Of a stretch of DNA of 64,000 bases, positions 9,204-19,000 are shown in pieces. The notes beneath the pieces are model-generated. The model saw only the letters and a program-made list of their open reading frames with translations, ran no database searches and was not told the DNA's origin. The position numbers were made by a program, and so were the translations under genes. The DNA is from Thioclava sediminum. GTDB taxonomy: Bacteria; Pseudomonadota; Alphaproteobacteria; Rhodobacterales; Rhodobacteraceae. Within the stretch, counting starts at the first letter, position 1. Each line of letters opens with the position of its first letter. Location: positions 682,001 through 746,000 of the forward strand of contig NZ_MPZV01000001.1 in NCBI RefSeq assembly GCF_002020355.1, read 5' to 3'.

Positions 9204-9244
9204 CTCGGGTTCCCTTCCCTTACCGGCGCGCCCCTGCGCCTGCA

Positions 9245-9288
9245 ATTTATATTCCGGTTATTGAATATGTATTCGCCCAACAGAATAC
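9245..9288 (-). promoter_or_regulatory. Promoter/operator region with two abutting 20-bp palindromes
   Basis: ATATTC-N8-GAATAT occupies 9249-9268 and GTATTC-N8-GAATAC occupies 9269-9288, with no base between them. Both have 6-bp arms and the same 8-base spacer, which is the pattern of a dimeric repressor (TetR- or MarR-type) binding twice. On the minus strand a TATAAAT -10-like hexamer (9251-9245) overlaps the inner edge, about 42 bases before the adaptor start. The repressor itself is not encoded next door. Confidence 0.7.
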
Positions 9289-9402
9289 AACCACTCCACA
9301 GGCTCGAATTCATTGACCTGTGTCATGGCCGCATCGCCGGGGGTTTTCGCTTTCACTTTCATGCGCTAAAGCCTTTCCCGCAACAGTCTTGGAGATGGTG
9401 AG

Positions 9403-10692
9403 ATGCACGATATCCGCGCAATCCGCGAAAACCCCGAAGAATTCGACGCGCAGCTGGCGCGGCGGGGGCTCTCGCCGCTCTCGCCCGAGATTCTCGCGAT
9501 GGACGAGGCGCGCCGCACGGCGATCCACGCCGCCGAGACCGCAAAAGCCGATCAGAACGCCGCATCGAAGCAAGTCGGCGCCGCGAAGGCGAAAGGCGAC
9601 GAGGCCGAATTCGAACGCCTGCGCGCGCTGGTGACCGAGAAGAAAGCCGAAGTCGCGCAGATGCAGACCGAAGCAGGCGAGCTCGACGCCAAGCTGCGCG
9701 ATCTGCTGATGACGATCCCGAACCTGCCGCTGGCCGATGTGCCCGATGGTGCAGATGAGGACGAGAATGTCGAAGTGAGCCGCTGGGGCACGCCGCGCGA
9801 GTTCGCCTTTGATCCGAAAGAGCATTTCGAGCTGTCCGCGGTGGGTGGCGAGATGGATTTCGAGACGGCGGCAAAGCTGTCGGGCTCGCGTTTCGTGGTG
9901 CTCAAGGGCGGGGTCGCCCGCGTCCACCGGGCGCTCGCGCAATTCATGCTCGACCTGCATGTGGACAAGCACGATCTGTCCGAGAACATCACCCCCGTGC
10001 TGGTGCGCGACGAGGCGATGATGGGCACCGGGCAATTGCCGAAATTCGCCGAGGACAGCTATCAGACCACCAATGGCTGGTGGCTGATCCCCACCGCCGA
10101 GGTGACGCTGACGAACTACGCCAATGGCGAGGTCATGGACGCTGCCGCCCTGCCCCAGCGCATGTGCGCCCATACGAACTGCTTCCGTTCGGAAGCCGGG
10201 TCCGCAGGCAAGGACACCTCGGGAATGCTGCGTCAGCACCAGTTCGAGAAGGTCGAGATGGTGACGCTCTGCACGCCCGAGACCGCGATCGACGAACATG
10301 AACGCATGACGAAATGCGCCGAGGCGGTGCTGGAGGCGCTGGAACTGCCCTATCGTCGCATCGTGCTCTGCACCGGCGACATGGGGTTCGGCGCGCAGAA
10401 GACCTATGACCTCGAGGTCTGGCTGCCGGGTCAGAACACCTATCGCGAGATTTCTTCGGTTTCGACCTGCGGCACCTTCCAGGCGCGACGGATGAACGGA
10501 CGCTACAAGCCCGAAGGCGGCGGCAAGCCCGAATTCATCGCGACGCTGAACGGCTCGGGCCTCGCGGTCGGGCGCTGCCTGATCGCGGTGCTGGAGAACG
10601 GTCAGGAAGAGGACGGCTCGGTCACCCTGCCCGCCTGCCTGCATCCCTATCTGGGCGGCAAGACCCGGCTGGTCGACGGCAAGCTGGCCTGA
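9403..10692 (+). CDS. serS: Serine--tRNA ligase
   Basis: Class II aminoacyl-tRNA synthetase that charges tRNA-Ser (and primes tRNA-Sec where present), 429 residues, normal length. The N-terminus ([14 protein letters not shown]) and the following long helical arm (about 30-105, rich in Ala/Glu/Lys), which grips the long variable arm of the tRNA, are typical. The catalytic core holds the motif 2 region ([17 protein letters not shown]) and motif 3 region ([10 protein letters not shown]). GGAGATGGTGAG precedes the ATG. It is transcribed away from the RND operon. Confidence 0.97.
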   Translation: MHDIRAIRENPEEFDAQLARRGLSPLSPEILAMDEARRTAIHAAETAKADQNAASKQVGAAKAKGDEAEFERLRALVTEKKAEVAQMQTEAGELDAKLRDLLMTIPNLPLADVPDGADEDENVEVSRWGTPREFAFDPKEHFELSAVGGEMDFETAAKLSGSRFVVLKGGVARVHRALAQFMLDLHVDKHDLSENITPVLVRDEAMMGTGQLPKFAEDSYQTTNGWWLIPTAEVTLTNYANGEVMDAAALPQRMCAHTNCFRSEAGSAGKDTSGMLRQHQFEKVEMVTLCTPETAIDEHERMTKCAEAVLEALELPYRRIVLCTGDMGFGAQKTYDLEVWLPGQNTYREISSVSTCGTFQARRMNGRYKPEGGGKPEFIATLNGSGLAVGRCLIAVLENGQEEDGSVTLPACLHPYLGGKTRLVDGKLA

Positions 10693-10776
10693 CACTGCGA
10701 CCCGGCGACGCAAGACTCCGGCCGGGAACGTTGTTAACGTTTCCGTGTTCGAAGTGAGTCGCCGGGAGAGCTGCAC

Positions 10777-10989
10777 ATGTCCGTAACAGTCACGCACAAG
10801 CGGGATAGCGTCTTGATGAGGCGCATTCTCGAGATCGGTGAGGACCAGATCCCCGCGCAGATCATCGCGATGCGCCGGGAAAAGACGCTGTCGAAACTGA
10901 TGGCGGAGATCAATGCGAGCGTGCTTTCGGACTCGACCGAAGAGCGCGCACGCGCGCAAGCGGCCCTCGATCGGCTGGGCTTTCTGTAA
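10777..10989 (+). CDS. Small conserved-looking protein, unknown function
   Basis: A 70-residue protein with a good ribosome site (CGGGAGAG) before the ATG and a strong terminator 24 bases after the stop. It is charged and predicted mostly helical (RRILEIGEDQIPAQIIAMRREK, then a KLMAEINAS block), without membrane segment, signal or cysteines. The frame is open from its own promoter-like region, where AACGTT occurs twice (10727-10732 and 10736-10741). I do not recognise the family. Size, position after serS and dedicated terminator make it a real gene rather than a shadow. Confidence 0.65.
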   Translation: MSVTVTHKRDSVLMRRILEIGEDQIPAQIIAMRREKTLSKLMAEINASVLSDSTEERARAQAALDRLGFL

Positions 10990-11012
10990 AGCCGTCGGCC
11001 TCGCCGAAACGA

Positions 11013-11060
11013 AAAACGCCCGCCGGAGATTTCGACATCCTCCGGCGGGCGTTTTCTTTT
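11013..11060. terminator. Bidirectional rho-independent terminator
   Basis: AAAACGCCCGCCGGAG (11013-11028) pairs perfectly with CTCCGGCGGGCGTTTT (11040-11055) and continues into CTTTT. With A-runs on one side and T-runs on the other it serves both the 70-residue gene and der, which converge here. Confidence 0.9.
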
Positions 11061-11072
11061 AGGATTAGAGCC

Positions 11073-12587
11073 TTACTCGCCCTTCTTCGCCTCGCGCGCT
11101 TTACGCGCCGATTCCTTGTGGGCCGAGCGCTTTTTCGCATCGACGTGCTTTTTCAGGCGCGACGGGATCGACTTCTTGCGATCCTTGTAGGGGTTCGTCT
11201 TGCCCTGATCGCGCATGTAGAGGCGGATCGGCGTGCCCGGCATGTCGAAGCTCTCGCGCAGACCGTTGACCAGATAGCGCTCGTAGCTTTCCGGGATCTT
11301 GTCGGTATGGGTCGATTTCACCACGAAGCCCGGCGGACGGGTCTTCGCCTGCGTGATGTAGCGCAGCTTGATCCGGCGGCCGCCGGGCGCAGGCGGCGGG
11401 TGCGCCTCGGTCATCGCGGTCAGCCAGTTGTTCAGCTTCGCGGTCGGCACGCGGCGATTCCAGACCTCATGGGCCTTCAGGATCGCATTGTGCAGCCGAT
11501 CGAGCCCCTTGCCGGTCTTGGCCGAGACGGTCACCAGCGGTGCGCCTTTCAGCTGCGGCAGCAGGCGCTCGAACGCCTCGCGCAGTTCCTTCAGCTTCTC
11601 AGGCTTGTCTTCTTCGAGATCCCATTTGTTCGCAGCAACCACGACGGCGCGCCCCTCGGTCTCGGCGAAATCAGCGATCCGCAAGTCTTGGGTTTCAAAC
11701 GGAATATTCACGTCGAGCAGCACCACAACGACCTCGGCGAAGCGCACGGCGCGCAACCCGTCGGCCACGCTCAGCTTCTCGACCTTATCGGTGACGCGCG
11801 CCTTCTTGCGCATCCCCGCCGTGTCCCAAATCCGCATCGGCGTGCCCATGAAATCGGCGGTGACCGAGATCGCATCGCGGGTAATCCCGGCCTCGGGGCC
11901 GGTCAGCAGGCGGTCTTCGTTGAGGATCTTGTTGATCAGCGTCGACTTGCCCGCATTCGGGCGCCCGATCACGGCGAGCTGCAGCGGCTTCGTGGCGGAG
12001 GGCGGCTGGTAGGCGGGGATATCGCCTTCCTCGAGCTCGTCCTCGATCACGATATCGGTGACCGGCGCGTTCGCGGCATTACGTTCGGCGAATTCATCGG
12101 CCAGCGGCACCAGCGCGGTGTAGAGATCGTCGAGACCTTCGCCATGCTCGGCCGAAATCCGCAGCGGCTCGCCCAAACCAAGGCTCCAGGCCTCCATCGC
12201 GCCCGCATCGCCTGCCGCCCCTTCGGCCTTATTGGCCGCGAGGATGACGTTGGCGTTCTTCTTGCGCAGGATATCGGCGAAAATCTCGTCGGCGGGCGTC
12301 ACGCCCACGCGCGCGTCGATCATGAAGAGGCAGATATCGGCCTCTTCCACGGCGCGCTCGGTCAGGCGGCGCATCCGGCCCTGAAGGCTGTCGTCTTCGG
12401 CCAGTTCCAGACCGGCCGAGTCGATCACGATGAAACGCAGATCGCCCAGACGCGCGTCGCCCTCGCGCAGGTCGCGCGTGACGCCGGGCATGTTATCGAC
12501 AAGCGCGAGTCGCTTGCCGACAAGCCGGTTGAACAGCGTCGATTTTCCGACATTCGGGCGGCCCACGATGGCCAGGGTAAAGCTCAT
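11073..12587 (-). CDS. der: Ribosome biogenesis GTPase Der (EngA)
   Basis: Tandem-GTPase protein needed for 50S ribosome assembly, 504 residues. The first G domain starts with GRPNVGKS (9-16) and has DSAG and NKAE (119-122). The second has GRPNAGKS (208-215), a DTAGMRKK block and NKWD. A KH-like domain follows, and then a basic Lys/Arg tail of about 25 residues that should contact rRNA. An acidic linker joins the two G domains. It is the last gene of a minus-strand cluster YfgM-like - bamB - der, the same order as in many proteobacteria. Confidence 0.96.
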   Translation of the reverse strand: MSFTLAIVGRPNVGKSTLFNRLVGKRLALVDNMPGVTRDLREGDARLGDLRFIVIDSAGLELAEDDSLQGRMRRLTERAVEEADICLFMIDARVGVTPADEIFADILRKKNANVILAANKAEGAAGDAGAMEAWSLGLGEPLRISAEHGEGLDDLYTALVPLADEFAERNAANAPVTDIVIEDELEEGDIPAYQPPSATKPLQLAVIGRPNAGKSTLINKILNEDRLLTGPEAGITRDAISVTADFMGTPMRIWDTAGMRKKARVTDKVEKLSVADGLRAVRFAEVVVVLLDVNIPFETQDLRIADFAETEGRAVVVAANKWDLEEDKPEKLKELREAFERLLPQLKGAPLVTVSAKTGKGLDRLHNAILKAHEVWNRRVPTAKLNNWLTAMTEAHPPPAPGGRRIKLRYITQAKTRPPGFVVKSTHTDKIPESYERYLVNGLRESFDMPGTPIRLYMRDQGKTNPYKDRKKSIPSRLKKHVDAKKRSAHKESARKAREAKKGE

Positions 12588-12636
12588 GATGCCCTCCTTG
12601 GGCGGTCGTAAGCGGCCCCCTTACACCCTAAAGGGC

Positions 12637-13959
12637 TCACTGAAAAGCGTGCAGTTTCCCATCGCCGCCGACGACGTAGAGGGTGCGCCCCGCCACGACC
12701 GGATCGGTCGCAGCCCCGCCCGGGATCTTCGCCTGGCCGATCAGGCTGCCGTCGATCGGGCTGAAGACGCGCAGCACGCCGTCGGAAGACGCGACGAACA
12801 GCTTGTTGCCAGCGAGAACCGGGCCGTAGCTCGCGACGATGTCACGCTGACGCTTCGGCTTGTCCTTGGTGTAGTACGGCAGGTCCTTGGACCAGATCTG
12901 ATCGCCGGTCTTGGAATCGAGACGCACGATCTTGCCCTGATCCGAGACCAGGAAGATCGAGCCGCCCGCAACCTGCACGGGGCTGTTGGCCCCTTCGGTC
13001 GCGGTCCAGATCCGCTCGCCGGAATTCACGTCGAAGGCCGCCAGCTTGCCCGCCGAGGAGCCCGCATAGACGGTATCGCCCACCACGACCGGATCGCCGG
13101 TCAGGTCAACGATATTGGCGTAGCCCACGCCCGGACGTGCGCCCGGCACTTTGGAGTTCCACATCTGCATCCCGCTTTGCGGCAGGACGCCGCTCAGGAA
13201 GCCCGAGGAGAACGGGAAGATCACCATGCGATCGGTGACGGCAGGCGAGGAGACGCCGGTCATGCCCGAAGCCGACGGCGCACCCGGCACTTGCCAGATT
13301 TCCTTGCCGTCGCTGGCGCGGATCGCCCAAGCCGAAGAGTCGCGCGCGACCACATAAACCACGCCGTTCTTCACGGTCGGCGCACCGCCGATGCCTGCGT
13401 CGAAATATTGCCGCCACTTGATGCCGCCGGTGGCTGCGTCGATCGCGACGAGCTCGGCGAAATCGGAGGTCACATAAACCGTGCCGTTGGCATAGGCCAC
13501 GCCGCCGCCCGAGGCATCGCCCTGACGGTCGCCCGGAGGCGTGATGTCGGTCTGCCAGACGCGCCCGCCATTCGTCGCGGTCGCGGTCACGCGGGCCTGA
13601 CTGTCGAGCGTATAGACCTTGCCGCCACCCACGATCGGATCGGCGGTGATGCGGTAGCGGCGCGCATTGCCCGACCCGATATCGGCAGACCAGACCGGCG
13701 TCGTGCCATTGCCGAGCGCCGCATTGAACAGGCTATGGGTCGCCGAACCAGCCCGCTGCGGCCACTCGGCATTGCCCACCTGACGGGGCAGCGAGATCGG
13801 CAGCGATTTCTGGGCGGGCGCATCGGCCAGCGGCAGCCCCTCTTCGGCGCGCAGCGCGTCGCGGGGCGAGAGACGCTCGCCGGGAAGGATCGTTTCCTTG
13901 GTACAGCCTGCCACGAAAGCCGCCACACTCAGCACGCAGATCGTCTTGCTCAGCTTCAC
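12637..13959 (-). CDS. bamB: Outer membrane assembly lipoprotein BamB-like (PQQ beta-propeller)
   Basis: Lipoprotein of the BAM complex that helps insert beta-barrel proteins, 440 residues from the GTG at 13959. A lipoprotein signal is clear: VKLSKTICVLSVAAFVAGC with the lipobox Cys at position 19. The rest is a PQQ/WD-like propeller with repeated blocks such as GGKVYTLDSQARV, NGTVYVTSDFAELVAIDAATG and GDTVYAGSSAGKLAAFDV. The longer open frame upstream overlaps the preceding gene and lacks the lipoprotein signal, so the GTG is chosen. CAGGGGGAA lies upstream of it. It lies between the YfgM-like gene and der, the classical bamB neighbourhood. Confidence 0.88.
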   Translation of the reverse strand: MKLSKTICVLSVAAFVAGCTKETILPGERLSPRDALRAEEGLPLADAPAQKSLPISLPRQVGNAEWPQRAGSATHSLFNAALGNGTTPVWSADIGSGNARRYRITADPIVGGGKVYTLDSQARVTATATNGGRVWQTDITPPGDRQGDASGGGVAYANGTVYVTSDFAELVAIDAATGGIKWRQYFDAGIGGAPTVKNGVVYVVARDSSAWAIRASDGKEIWQVPGAPSASGMTGVSSPAVTDRMVIFPFSSGFLSGVLPQSGMQMWNSKVPGARPGVGYANIVDLTGDPVVVGDTVYAGSSAGKLAAFDVNSGERIWTATEGANSPVQVAGGSIFLVSDQGKIVRLDSKTGDQIWSKDLPYYTKDKPKRQRDIVASYGPVLAGNKLFVASSDGVLRVFSPIDGSLIGQAKIPGGAATDPVVAGRTLYVVGGDGKLHAFQ

Positions 13960-14032
13960 GCCCGTTCCCCCTGCCTGTCTCGGCTCTCTTGCAGTGCCCG
14001 CACGCCCGATAAAGGCGCGCCGGTTCAACCCT

Positions 14033-14710
14033 TTACTCTTGCGGTGCCGGAGCGGACTGCCCCGGCTGGGTCGGCACTTCGCCACCCAGCGCCACAATCA
14101 ACTCTGTCGCGCGTTGTTGCAAGCCCGGCGTGAGGCCGGCGTCCTGAAGAATTTGCTGGGCGATCGAGATCGCGCCGTCCGTGTCGCCGGATGCGACGGC
14201 TGCGGCCGCCTGCTGCTCCATCGCCAGAAGGCGGTAGGGTGCGCCGGGGGTGGCCAGTTCCTGCAGCATCGCATCGCGCTTGGCGGCGTCCATCTTGTCG
14301 CCCGCCGCGATCACCGCCTTGAGCTTCGCGAGATCGCTGATCGAGCGCGGCAGGTCCTGCTCGGCGCTTACCGCGTCGAAGAACTTGATCGCCTCGTCGG
14401 GCTTGCCCGCCTCGATCGCGGCGTCGCCCTGCATGATCTTGAGAACCGCGGTGCGGCCGGGACCGTCGGGCGTTACCTTGGCGAGATCGGCGCTGGTGGC
14501 GTCACCGTTCACGGCCGCCATCACCTGATCGCCAAAGGCGCGCGCATCGGCCTCGGTCTTTTCCTTCTGCCACGCATTCCAAGCGGTGCCGCCGACGATC
14601 GCGAGGATGATCACCGCGCCGATCCAGCCCCATTTCTTGAACGCCGCCCAGAGCTTGTCCTGACGCACGGCATCGGTGACTTCGTCGATGAAACTGTCGG
14701 TATCACTCAC
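14033..14710 (-). CDS. YfgM-like membrane-anchored TPR protein
   Basis: Ancillary protein of the SecYEG/periplasmic chaperone network by homology to YfgM, 225 residues from the GTG at 14710 (GAGGAG 8 bases upstream). A cytosolic stretch (SDTDSFIDEVTDAVRQDKLWAAFKKWG) is followed by one membrane helix near 31-47 (IGAVIILAIVGGTAW) and a periplasmic helical TPR-like domain. The tail is Pro/Gln-rich. It is the first gene of the YfgM-like - bamB - der cluster, which supports the assignment. The longer frame to 14893 has no ribosome site and spoils the topology. Confidence 0.8.
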   Translation of the reverse strand: MSDTDSFIDEVTDAVRQDKLWAAFKKWGWIGAVIILAIVGGTAWNAWQKEKTEADARAFGDQVMAAVNGDATSADLAKVTPDGPGRTAVLKIMQGDAAIEAGKPDEAIKFFDAVSAEQDLPRSISDLAKLKAVIAAGDKMDAAKRDAMLQELATPGAPYRLLAMEQQAAAAVASGDTDGAISIAQQILQDAGLTPGLQQRATELIVALGGEVPTQPGQSAPAPQE

Positions 14711-14907
14711 GCGCGGGTCTCCTCGTAGCTTTGGCGCCCCTCTTACACGGCTCCCCCGGCGCTGCCAAGGGCCGCACGAACCGCTCTGCTCACGCGGGTC
14801 CTTGAGGAATGCAAGCCTTGAGATCACGCGTCGCTCTCGGTAAGTTGAACGCTGCGGTTCAGTCCCCATTTTGGCGAGACGCCGTGTCCACATACAGGAG
14901 CCCGCCG

Positions 14908-16086
14908 ATGCGTCCGGTCCCGATCCTTAACGCGATCCTCGTTCTTGTCGCGCTCTACCTTCTGGTGTTCGAGCGCGACCGCCTGATGGGCTATCTCGGC
15001 GATGCCGCGACGCCTGCCGAGCAAGCGCAGCAGGTCGAGGAAACCGGCACCCCCGCCGTACCGGTGCAGGCGATGGTCTCGACCGCGCAGCCGCTCGATC
15101 AGGGCGTTCTCACGCGCGGGCAGACCGAGGCCGCGCGCCGCGTGGAGGTGCGCTCCGAGACGACGGGCAAGGTGATTTCCGAACCGCTCGGCAAGGGCGC
15201 GCAGGTCGAAAAAGGTCAACTGCTGTGCAAGCTCGATCCCGGCACGCGGCCCGCAGCACTGGCCGAGGCGCAGGCCCGGCTGGCGGAAGCACGGCTCAAC
15301 GCCACCGCCGCCGAGAAGCTGAAAGAGGGCGGCTACCGGTCGGAGACCTCCACCGCCTCCGCGCAATCGGCGCTCGAAGCGGCCAGCGCCGCCGTCGGGG
15401 CCGCGCAGACGGAACTGGCGCGGCTCGAGATCACCGCGCCCTTTGCCGGGATGATCGAAGAAGACACCGCAGAACTCGGTGCGCTTCTCTCGGCGGGCGG
15501 GCTTTGCGCCACCGTGATCCAGCTCGATCCGATCAAGCTGGTGGGATACGTCCCCGAGACCGAGATCGACCGGGTCAAGACCGGCGCGATGGTCGGCGCA
15601 CGGCTTGCGACCGGGCGCGAGGTGATGGGCAAGGTCACCTTCGTCTCGCAATCGGCGGATGCCGCCACGCGCACCTTCCGCATCGAGGCCGAAGCGCCCA
15701 ATGGCGACCATTCGATCCGCGAGGGCCAGACGGTCGAGATGATCATCGCGGCCGACGGGACCAAGGCACATTTCCTGCCCGCCTCCGCGATGACGCTGAA
15801 CGATCAGGGCAAGCTGGGCGTGCGGCTCGCGGTGGACGGCGTGGCCCGTTTCGCCCCGGTCGACTTCCTGCGTGACACGCCCGAGGGCGTCTGGCTGGCG
15901 GGCCTGCCGGAGAGCGCGACGGTGATCGTGGTCGGGCAGGATTACGTGACCGAAGGCTCGCCCGTGGCCGTGACGCTCGTCGAGCACGCGCCGGGCGATG
16001 CGGCCCAAGACACGCCAGCCCCCATGACGCCCGCCCCGCAAACCGATGGCGGTGCCACAGACGCCACTGACGGGGCCGCGCAATGA
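14908..16086 (+). CDS. RND efflux periplasmic adaptor, second pump
   Basis: HlyD/AcrA-like adaptor, 392 residues from the ATG at 14908 with CAGGAG 7-8 bases before it. A single N-terminal helix (PILNAILVLVALYLLVF) anchors it in the inner membrane instead of a cleaved signal. Lipoyl halves (SETTGKVISEPLGKGAQVEKGQLL and the later LEITAPFAGMIEE block) flank a short Ala-rich hairpin (about 95-145). The C-terminus is Ala/Pro/Thr-rich. It overlaps the pump gene by 4 bases (ATGA at 16083-16086), so the pair is translationally coupled. It is only distantly like the adaptor at 8214. Confidence 0.9.
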   Translation: MRPVPILNAILVLVALYLLVFERDRLMGYLGDAATPAEQAQQVEETGTPAVPVQAMVSTAQPLDQGVLTRGQTEAARRVEVRSETTGKVISEPLGKGAQVEKGQLLCKLDPGTRPAALAEAQARLAEARLNATAAEKLKEGGYRSETSTASAQSALEAASAAVGAAQTELARLEITAPFAGMIEEDTAELGALLSAGGLCATVIQLDPIKLVGYVPETEIDRVKTGAMVGARLATGREVMGKVTFVSQSADAATRTFRIEAEAPNGDHSIREGQTVEMIIAADGTKAHFLPASAMTLNDQGKLGVRLAVDGVARFAPVDFLRDTPEGVWLAGLPESATVIVVGQDYVTEGSPVAVTLVEHAPGDAAQDTPAPMTPAPQTDGGATDATDGAAQ

Positions 16087-19000
16087 CCGGCATCGTCGAT
16101 TGGGCCGCAGCACGCGCGCGGATGGTGATCGCCTTCGTGGCGATCTCGATCCTCGCGGGGCTGACCGCCTATCTGAGCCTGCCCAAGGAGGGCGAGCCGG
16201 ATATCGAGATTCCGATGCTGTTCATCTCGGTCCCCTTCCCCGGCATCTCGGCCACCGATTCCGAGAAGCTGCTGGTCAAGCCGATGGAGACCGAACTGGC
16301 CGGGCTCGACGGGCTGGACAAAATGACCGGCATCGCGAAGGAGAATTATGCGGGGCTGATGCTCGAATTCGACTTCGGCTGGGACAAGACGAAGATCATC
16401 GCCGATGTGCGCGATGCGATGAACACTGCCGAGGGCAAATTCCCAGACGGGGCCGAAAAGTATTCGATCAACGAGATCAATTTCTCGGAGTTTCCGATCG
16501 TCGTGGTGACGCTTTCGGGCAACGCGCCCGAGCGCACCCTGCAAAAGCTTGCCCGCGAATTGCAGGACGAGGTCGAGGGGCTGGAGCCGGTGCTGGAAGC
16601 CCAGATCGCAGGCCAACGCGACGAGATGCTGGAAGTGGTGATCGATCCTCTGAAGCTGGAGGCCTATAACGTCACAGCCCCCGAGCTGATCAATGTCGTG
16701 CAGGCCAATAACCAGCTGATCGCGGCGGGCGAGGTGGAGACCGATGGCGGCGCGTTTTCAGTGAAGATCCCCGCCACCTTCGAGACCGCGCAGGATGTCT
16801 ATGCGCTGCCGGTGAAGAAGAACGGCGAAAGCGTCGTGACGCTTGGCGATCTGGCCGATATCCGCCTGACCTTCGAGGACCGCACCGGCACCGCGCGCTT
16901 CAATGGCGAGCCGACGGTGGCGCTGCAGATCGTCAAGCGCAAAGGCTACAACGTCATCGACACGGTGGACCTGCTGCGCAAGACCGTGGCCGAGACCGAG
17001 AGCAAATGGCCCGAGCCGCTGCAACGCGCCGTCGATGTGGGCATCTCGCTCGATCAGTCCAAAACCGTGGGCGCGATGGTCAGCCAGCTCGAAGGCTCGG
17101 TGTTGACCGCGATCGCGCTGGTGATGATCGTGGTGCTGGCGACGCTGGGAACGCGCTCGGCGCTGCTGGTGGGCTTCGCAATCCCGACGTCGTTCCTGCT
17201 GACCTTCCTGCTGCTGGGCGCAATGGGCGTGCCGATCTCGAATATCGTGATGTTCGGCCTGATCCTCGCGGTGGGGATGCTGGTCGATGGCGCGATCGTG
17301 GTGGTGGAATATGCCGACAAGCGGATTTCCGAAGGCTCCGGCCCGATGGCCGCCTATACGGAAGCCGCGAAGCGCATGTTCTGGCCGGTCGTGTCGTCCA
17401 CTGCGACGACGCTCTGCGCCTTCCTGCCGATGCTGTTCTGGCCGGGCGTGCCGGGCGAGTTCATGGGGATGCTGCCGGTCACAATCATCTTCGTGCTCTC
17501 GGCCTCGCTGGTCGTGGCGTTGATCTACCTGCCCGTCGTGGGCGGCGTCGCGGGCCGGATGAGCCGCCGTCTGGACATGGGCGCGCGGGTCATCAAAGGC
17601 TGGCCGTACGGGCTGCGCCTGCTGCTTGCCGTAGTCTCGGCCGGACTCGTCTTCCTCGGCGCGCTCCTGACGCTCAACCCGGCCTTCTTCTCGGGCACGC
17701 ATACCGCCTCGGGCAATCTTCTGGCCTCGCTGCCCGGCGTGATCCTGTTCGTGATCGCGACGCTGCTCAGCTCGATCACCTTCACGGCGGCCAAGCCGCA
17801 AGGCAAACCGAAGCCCATCGAGGCGGGCTATCGCCGCCGCCCCTTCGGCCATTTCACCGCCGCCATCGCGGGCAATCCGATCATGCCGCTGATCGTGGTC
17901 GCGGTGATCGTGACCGGCGTCGTCATGACCTTCGGCTATTACGGCAAGAACAATAACGGCACCCAGTTCTTCACCGACAGCGAGGTCGAACAGGCGATCG
18001 TCTATATCCGGGGCCGCGGCAACCTCTCGCTGACCGAGAAGGACGCGCTGCTGCAGGAAGCCGAAAACATGGTGATCGGCACGCCCGGCGTGGGCGCGGT
18101 CTTCTCCTTCGCGGGCGAAGGCGGGCTGAACCAGAACAATGGCGGGGCCAGCGCGCCGCGCGACACGATCGGCCAGATTCAGGTCGAGATGATCCCCTGG
18201 GCCGAGCGCAAGGACGACCCGGCGCTCGATGGCGATGTGGTGATGGAGAAGATCATGGCGAAGATCGCCACGATCCCCGGCATCCAGTCCGAATATCTCG
18301 CTCAGGATCGCGGGCCGTCCTCCGGCAAGCCGATCCAGCTCCGGCTCGAGGGCGATGATTTCGCGGCGCTCGACAAGGCCGTGCGGCAGGTCGAGGCACA
18401 TATGGCGGATATGAAGGGCGTCACCGCGATCGAAGACACCCGCCCCCTGCCCGGCATCGACTGGGTGATCGACGTGGACGTGACCCGCGCAGGTCGCTTT
18501 GGTGCCGATGTGGCGACGGTGGGCGGCATGGTGCAGCTGGTGACGCGCGGCATCCTGCTCGACACGATGCGCGTGCCCTCATCCGACGAGGAGATCGAGA
18601 TCCGCGTGCGCCTGCCCGAGGAAGACCGGGTTCTGTCGACCCTCGACACGCTGAAGCTGCGCACCTCCGAGGGGCTGGTGCCGCTCGCGAATTTCATCAC
18701 CCGCACGCCCGCCCCCAAGCTGGGCCAGATCGACCGGATCGACCAGACCCGCTATTACGACATCAAGGCCGGGGTCGAAGAGGGCCTCACCAATGACGAA
18801 GGCCAGCCGATCACCGGCAACGAGCGGATCGCGGCACTGGGAGAGTGGCTCGATACCGAGACCACCCTGCCGCCGGGCGTCAGCTATGAATGGTCCGGCG
18901 ATCTGGTCGAGCAGAACGAGAGCCAGGACTTCCTGATGACCGCCTTCGGCGGCGCGCTGGCGCTGATGTTCGTGATCCTGCTCGCGCAGTTCAACAGCTT

